A stretch of 64,000 bases of DNA from NCBI GenBank assembly GCA_003034855.1, contig PZKD01000100.1:124001-188000 (forward strand), read 5' to 3'. The position numbers and the translations under genes are program-made. Every line of letters begins with the position of its first letter. The first letter of the stretch is position 1. Source of the stretch: an archaeon SCG-AAA382B04. Lineage in GTDB: Archaea > Halobacteriota > Methanonatronarchaeia > Methanonatronarchaeales > Methanonatronarchaeaceae. Of the stretch, positions 62,629-64,000 are shown in pieces. Below the pieces are notes generated by a model that saw only the letters and a program-made list of their open reading frames with translations, was not told the origin of the DNA and did not search any database.

Positions 62629-63608
62629 TGATTGATACTTTGTTTCCTACTACAGTTATTGGTAGTTACCCTAAGCCTAAATGGCTTAATAGGGTTAGAG
62701 AGTTAAATAAAGAAGATAAATTCAGTGATAAAAAACTAAAAGAAGCTGAAGATGATGCAGCGAAAATTATCATAAACGAACAGGAAAGAGCTGGCTTAGA
62801 TGTATTTAATGACGGTGAGATGAGAAGAGAAGAAATGGTTGAGTTCTTTGCAGATAAGATCCCTGGCTATAGATTTTATGGACCAGTCAGGGTTTGGGGA
62901 AATAATTATTTCAATAAGCCGAGTGTTGTAGAAGAACTTAGAGCTCCTGATCCTATGCTTGTAGATGAATTCGAGTTCAACAGGAAGTTTGCCTCTAAAG
63001 ATAAGATCATAAAGGTTCCTATAACAGGGCCTTATACAATAGCTGAATGGTCTTTTAACGAAGTATATGACACAAAAAAAGAATTAATATTTAGATTAGC
63101 GGAGATAATTAACGAAGAAATTAAAAGACTTGAAGATGCAGGAGCTCGTTGTATTCAAATTGACGAACCAGCTCTTTCTACAAGGCCAGAAGAAGTTGAA
63201 TTAGTTGGAAATGCGATTGATGAGACTGTTGAAGGTGTTAATGTTGACAAAACTATATTACATGCATGTTATGGGAAGTTTTCGGAGATTTATCCTGAAA
63301 TATTAGATTTTGATGTTGACCAATTTGCCCTTGAATTTGCAAATAATAACTTCAAATACATTGATGCTCTAAAAGAATATGAATTTACTAAGGAACTGGG
63401 ACTAGGTTGCGTAGATGTTCATAAAAGCAGTGTTGAGAGTGTTAAAACAATTAAAGAAAACATTAGAAGAGGCTTAGAAGTTGTAAATCCAGAAAGTCTC
63501 TGGATTAACCCTGATTGTGGTCTCAAGTTACTTCCTAAAAGTTCTTCTTTTAAAAAACTAAAGAATATGGTTAAGGCTGCTCAGGAATTGCGTGAGGAAA
63601 ATATTTAG
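62628..63608 (+). CDS. metE: Core methionine synthase (MetE C-terminal domain type)
   Basis: 326 residues. [20 protein letters not shown] is the start of archaeal methionine synthases. [33 protein letters not shown] and [20 protein letters not shown] follow, and the zinc ligands are HACYG, the later Glu and [15 protein letters not shown]. Core-MetE enzymes methylate homocysteine without the folate-binding N-terminal half, probably taking the methyl group from a corrinoid protein. GTG start with GGGGAGG eight bases upstream. The pair forms one operon. It ends with TAG. Confidence 0.93.
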   Translation: MIDTLFPTTVIGSYPKPKWLNRVRELNKEDKFSDKKLKEAEDDAAKIIINEQERAGLDVFNDGEMRREEMVEFFADKIPGYRFYGPVRVWGNNYFNKPSVVEELRAPDPMLVDEFEFNRKFASKDKIIKVPITGPYTIAEWSFNEVYDTKKELIFRLAEIINEEIKRLEDAGARCIQIDEPALSTRPEEVELVGNAIDETVEGVNVDKTILHACYGKFSEIYPEILDFDVDQFALEFANNNFKYIDALKEYEFTKELGLGCVDVHKSSVESVKTIKENIRRGLEVVNPESLWINPDCGLKLLPKSSSFKKLKNMVKAAQELREENI

Positions 63609-63609
63609 T

Positions 63610-64000
63610 TTAAAAAGCTAAAAAGTTGAGTAAAAAAATAGTTAGTATTACTGTGGCCACACTAAGTATTAAATTATAAAAAGCTATTTTTGTTCCTAAA
63701 TCACTCCCAAAGTAAGCTATTTTATTGGGTAAAGAACTCTTTAAGAAATGGGTAGACAAGGATAAGACACTACCAATCAACAATGCAGTTATTGCTTCAA
63801 TCGGGGAAACTATCTCTTTAGTTAACAACTCTCCTGCCAAAACAAATGAACTAGACACATCAGCAAACCTGGCTATTATTATAGTGGATGCTTCTCCTGG
63901 TATCCCAATCACTCCTGTAACAGGACTTACTAATTGTCCAATTGGTTCAAATAGATTGTTTGATATTGCTACTGCCACCAAGAAATATATCACTATTAAT
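63610..64000 (-). CDS. Nucleoside-recognition (Gate) domain membrane protein, C-terminal part
   Basis: The frame is open to the window edge, so the gene continues beyond 64000. At least 127 residues with three or four hydrophobic segments: IGQLVSPVTGVIGIPGEAST, IIIARFADVSSSFVLAGELL and ITALLIGSVLSLSTHFLKSS, then LPNKIAYFGSDLGTKIAFYN. This is the Gate/nucleoside-recognition family found in archaea, whose transport role is not settled. It converges on metE with one base between the stops. Confidence 0.82.
   Translation of the reverse strand, partial: LIVIYFLVAVAISNNLFEPIGQLVSPVTGVIGIPGEASTIIIARFADVSSSFVLAGELLTKEIVSPIEAITALLIGSVLSLSTHFLKSSLPNKIAYFGSDLGTKIAFYNLILSVATVILTIFLLNFLAF

Noticed and set aside
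1-64000. Genome-wide reassignment of TAG to pyrrolysine
   Set aside because: At least sixteen genes here end in TAG with sensible C-termini (for example ccmF, livF, gap, thiL, ttuA, metE), often followed within a few codons by unrelated sequence. TAG is an ordinary stop in this window; only the site at 7903 looks like a possible exception.

Overview
This window is chromosomal DNA of an AT-rich euryarchaeon. The archaeal information-processing set is unmistakable: fibrillarin/Nop5, the RIO2 kinase, the KH/beta-CASP transcription termination nuclease (aCPSF1/FttA), the proteasome beta subunit, archaeal SAM synthetase, FtsZ1, SMC with ScpA/ScpB, the diadenylate cyclase DacZ and archaeal CoA-biosynthesis enzymes (pantoate kinase, 4-phosphopantoate--beta-alanine ligase). 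A tungsten aldehyde:ferredoxin oxidoreductase, a split CcmF, core-MetE methionine synthase and a Tat-type lipoprotein binding protein suit an anaerobic, possibly halophilic methanogen-like euryarchaeon. That lineage guess is inference; no methanogenesis gene lies here.

Region 1 (1-6650) is accessory. A uroporphyrinogen methyltransferase tail and tRNA-Glu are followed by two degenerate copies of the tRNA 3' end (about 1190 and 6355). These enclose two RelE-type toxin-antitoxin pairs, a Zn/Cd P-type ATPase with its ArsR regulator and a palindromic operator, gene fragments and a tiny Cys-motif protein. It looks like stacked tRNA-targeted integrations.

Region 2 (6650-17060) is envelope and redox: a lamin-tail lipoprotein, a membrane polyferredoxin interrupted by an in-frame TAG, a methyltransferase, the aldehyde oxidoreductase, a CcmF split into two divergent genes, two secreted/anchored proteins with SHOCT-like tails, and Pcm. 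Region 3 (17170-22250) is a branched-chain amino acid-type ABC transporter (livHMGF) facing a binding protein gene, with a decayed TnpB-type element between them. Region 4 (22300-39600) is core: flpA with an apparent ATT start, nop5, pyrD/pyrK separated by a flippase-like protein and two glycosyltransferases, GAPDH, RIO2, DUF460, SAM synthetase, DacZ, a TtuA-type tRNA thiolase and FtsZ. Region 5 is a frameshifted IS (39804-40933) with 16-bp inverted repeats and an 8-bp target duplication, followed by a two-domain V4R protein. Region 6 (43280-64000) holds FttA, PsmB, a radical SAM enzyme, a run of ThiL-AspS-HisD-PPS-PoK-CoaBC, a decayed phosphate permease, an EamA transporter, a flavoprotein, the SMC-ScpA-ScpB operon, the MetE pair and the end of a Gate-domain protein.

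The most unusual window-wide signal is about ten short hairpin modules resembling IS200/IS605 (TnpB-type) right ends. No intact tnpB is present, and most modules lie directly 3' of a gene and on its strand. One supplies the ribosome-binding site of scpB and another encodes the end of livK.
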